This document shows positions 62,690-64,000 of a stretch of 64,000 nt of DNA, piece after piece. A program made the translations under genes and the position numbers. The stretch is from Atrichornis clamosus (lineage: Eukaryota > Chordata > Aves > Passeriformes > Menuridae). Position 1 is the stretch's first letter; each line of letters starts with the position of its first letter. The DNA is taken from the NCBI GenBank assembly GCA_013400975.1, contig WBMZ01003476.1:267619-331618 (forward strand), read 5' to 3'. The notes beneath the pieces are model-generated. The model was not told the origin of the DNA. It saw nothing but the letters and a program-made list of their open reading frames with translations, and did not search any database.

Positions 62690-62860
62690 TGTTTAACCTG
62701 CTTTGCTGACCACATTTGTGCTATTATTAAAATCAGCAGCATGTGTTTGTAATGCTGAGCGCTATTTTTCATCAAATCCATACGTGCATTGCAAATAATT
62801 TTGGTGGATCAACGGTTGATCTTCAAAAATTTTTGCATAAAACATTAGGGGGAAAAGTAA
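62690..62860. promoter_or_regulatory. Candidate conserved non-coding element
   Basis: Non-repetitive stretch with GCTATTATTAAAATCAGC, GTAATGCTGAGCGC, TTTTTCATCAAATCC, ATACGTGCATTGCAAATAAT and GGTGGATCAACGGTTGATC (an imperfect GATCAACGGTTGATC palindrome, 62807-62821). It retains several CpGs in a CpG-poor region. Appearance suggests conservation; not tested. Confidence 0.27.
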
Positions 62861-64000
62861 AAGATAAGGCCCAGGACCCCTCAAGATGTCTCCTTCAGCC
62901 ATTTCCAGCAAGAAATCATGTTAAAATGAGGATTTTCAGCAGAATACAGGCATGAATAAACAGAAACAACCTATTACCATGGAAACAGCTCATCCAAAAC
63001 CTGGACAAAGAAAGCACGTGAGTTCTTACCTGACTATGTGTCGTCTTTAACATGAAGTTGGTGCGGTGAAGCATCCTGTTATGGGATATGGCTGGCTCCC
63101 TGGAGCAGAAGAACCGAGGTCCCCAGCTGAGGGCAAGCCATGGCACACAGCCCAGGTTTAGGGTGGTGGATGGATACCTGCAACCCAGTGTCTTCGGCTC
63201 ATGGAGGGTAGGAATTAAGTTGTTATTGCAGAAGGTATGTGGCACTAGCAGCATGGTTTGGTACTATCCTTGTGATTCAGGACATGGAAACATGCTTGAA
63301 AGACGTATTAATCACTGCAAATCAGCTGGATTACTTGCCTTAGCAATTTTATACGGTGGATAGAGAAAGACACAACTGTATTTATCACAGTTTAAATGCT
63401 ACTGGCACCTGGAGTGAAGATCACCAGTGTGTTTGCATGATACATTTTCTATAGCACTTTTGTTGTTTCCGCCTGAATTGAACTTTTCTGTAGAGCTAGA
63501 GCAAACACAGAGCAAATAAAATTCATACTGCAAACATGAATACAAACTGTGCTAGAGGGGGAAAGAATGAACTTCTCCCAGTATTTAGAATAATCTTCAA
63601 TTTTTAAAAGGTTTTATAGGAAGTTTGCAAGAGCTGGGTGCCAGCAGAACCAGCCTGGCAAGGGAGGTAGGCCTCCCTGAGAAAGGCCTGTGAGGGGCCT
63701 GGTGAAAATGAGCTCAGATTTGGCCAAGTGGTGAATTTTTGAGAACAGCATTCTGCTTACATGTGGCAATTTTTTTTTTTTATTAGGTAACAAAAGCATT
63801 CAGAGTGAATATGAGCTGCTCTCTGCATGCATGAGCAGCCAGCTGACAGGAAGGCCGAGCGCCCACATCTTCTGAGGTACATACTGAGTGAGCCATATTC
63901 TTCCTTTATTCACTGCTTAGTAAAATGCACATACATTTTTCCACTTAGACTACAGCAATGACTGAAAAACCTGGTTAAGCAAGTGTGGTGGGTTTGTGTT
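62861..64000. other. Unique sequence to window end, no gene seen
   Basis: Opposed frames at 62916-63254 (-) and 63088-63363 (+) cover a GC-richer piece (63080-63200) but show no family match. A T12 run lies near 63770-63781. The last bases (GTGTGGTGGGTTTGTGTT) could be the first bases of an LTR of the kind seen at 48.6 kb, but too little is present to call. Confidence 0.5.

Noticed and set aside
63983..64000. Possible LTR start at the window edge
   Set aside because: Only about 18 bases are available; GTGGTGGGTTTG is too short to assign.

Overview
The window reads as vertebrate nuclear DNA, almost certainly from a bird. The evidence is the interspersed repeats. Two copies of the CR1 LINE 3' tail carry the avian octamer ending (TTCTGTGA-type repeats) at 26381-26446 (+) and 57801-58131 (-). 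A CR1 reverse-transcriptase fragment lies at 10785-11170 (+), a much older CR1-lineage copy at 30500-31185 (+), and an avian-type LTR fragment near 48629-48748. The rest is AT-rich, CpG-poor, and full of short homopolymer and simple-sequence runs. The species cannot be named from this sequence.

I found no host protein-coding gene, exon, rRNA, tRNA or CRISPR array that I can support. Open frames are short (under about 180 codons), scattered on all frames, and match no family I recognise. Several of the longest only start at GTG or TTG, which is not credible for a eukaryotic gene. The only frames with recognisable protein sequence are dead CR1 pieces. This is best described as an intergenic (gene-desert) or long-intronic interval.

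Layout. 1-10 kb: unique AT-rich sequence with two stretches that look like conserved non-coding elements (about 4.2 and 5.9 kb) and two G-rich tracts. 10.1-11.2 kb: an old MITE-like element with inverted ends, followed by the CR1 RT fragment. 11-26 kb: unique sequence with candidate regulatory stretches at about 18.3 and 23.4 kb. 26.4-31.2 kb: a CR1 tail, a small hairpin, short tandem duplications and the ancient CR1 copy. 31-42 kb: unique sequence. 42.1-42.8 kb: a compositionally odd stretch with a C-rich tract and direct repeats, possibly an old LTR. 46-51 kb: a candidate conserved element, an LTR fragment, and a perfect NFI-type palindrome. 57.8-64 kb: an antisense CR1 tail, a perfect SOX-type inverted site, and a cluster of candidate regulatory stretches.

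The candidate regulatory calls rest on motif density and sequence character only; cross-species alignment is needed to confirm or remove them. I see no convincing evidence of a new multi-gene system here.
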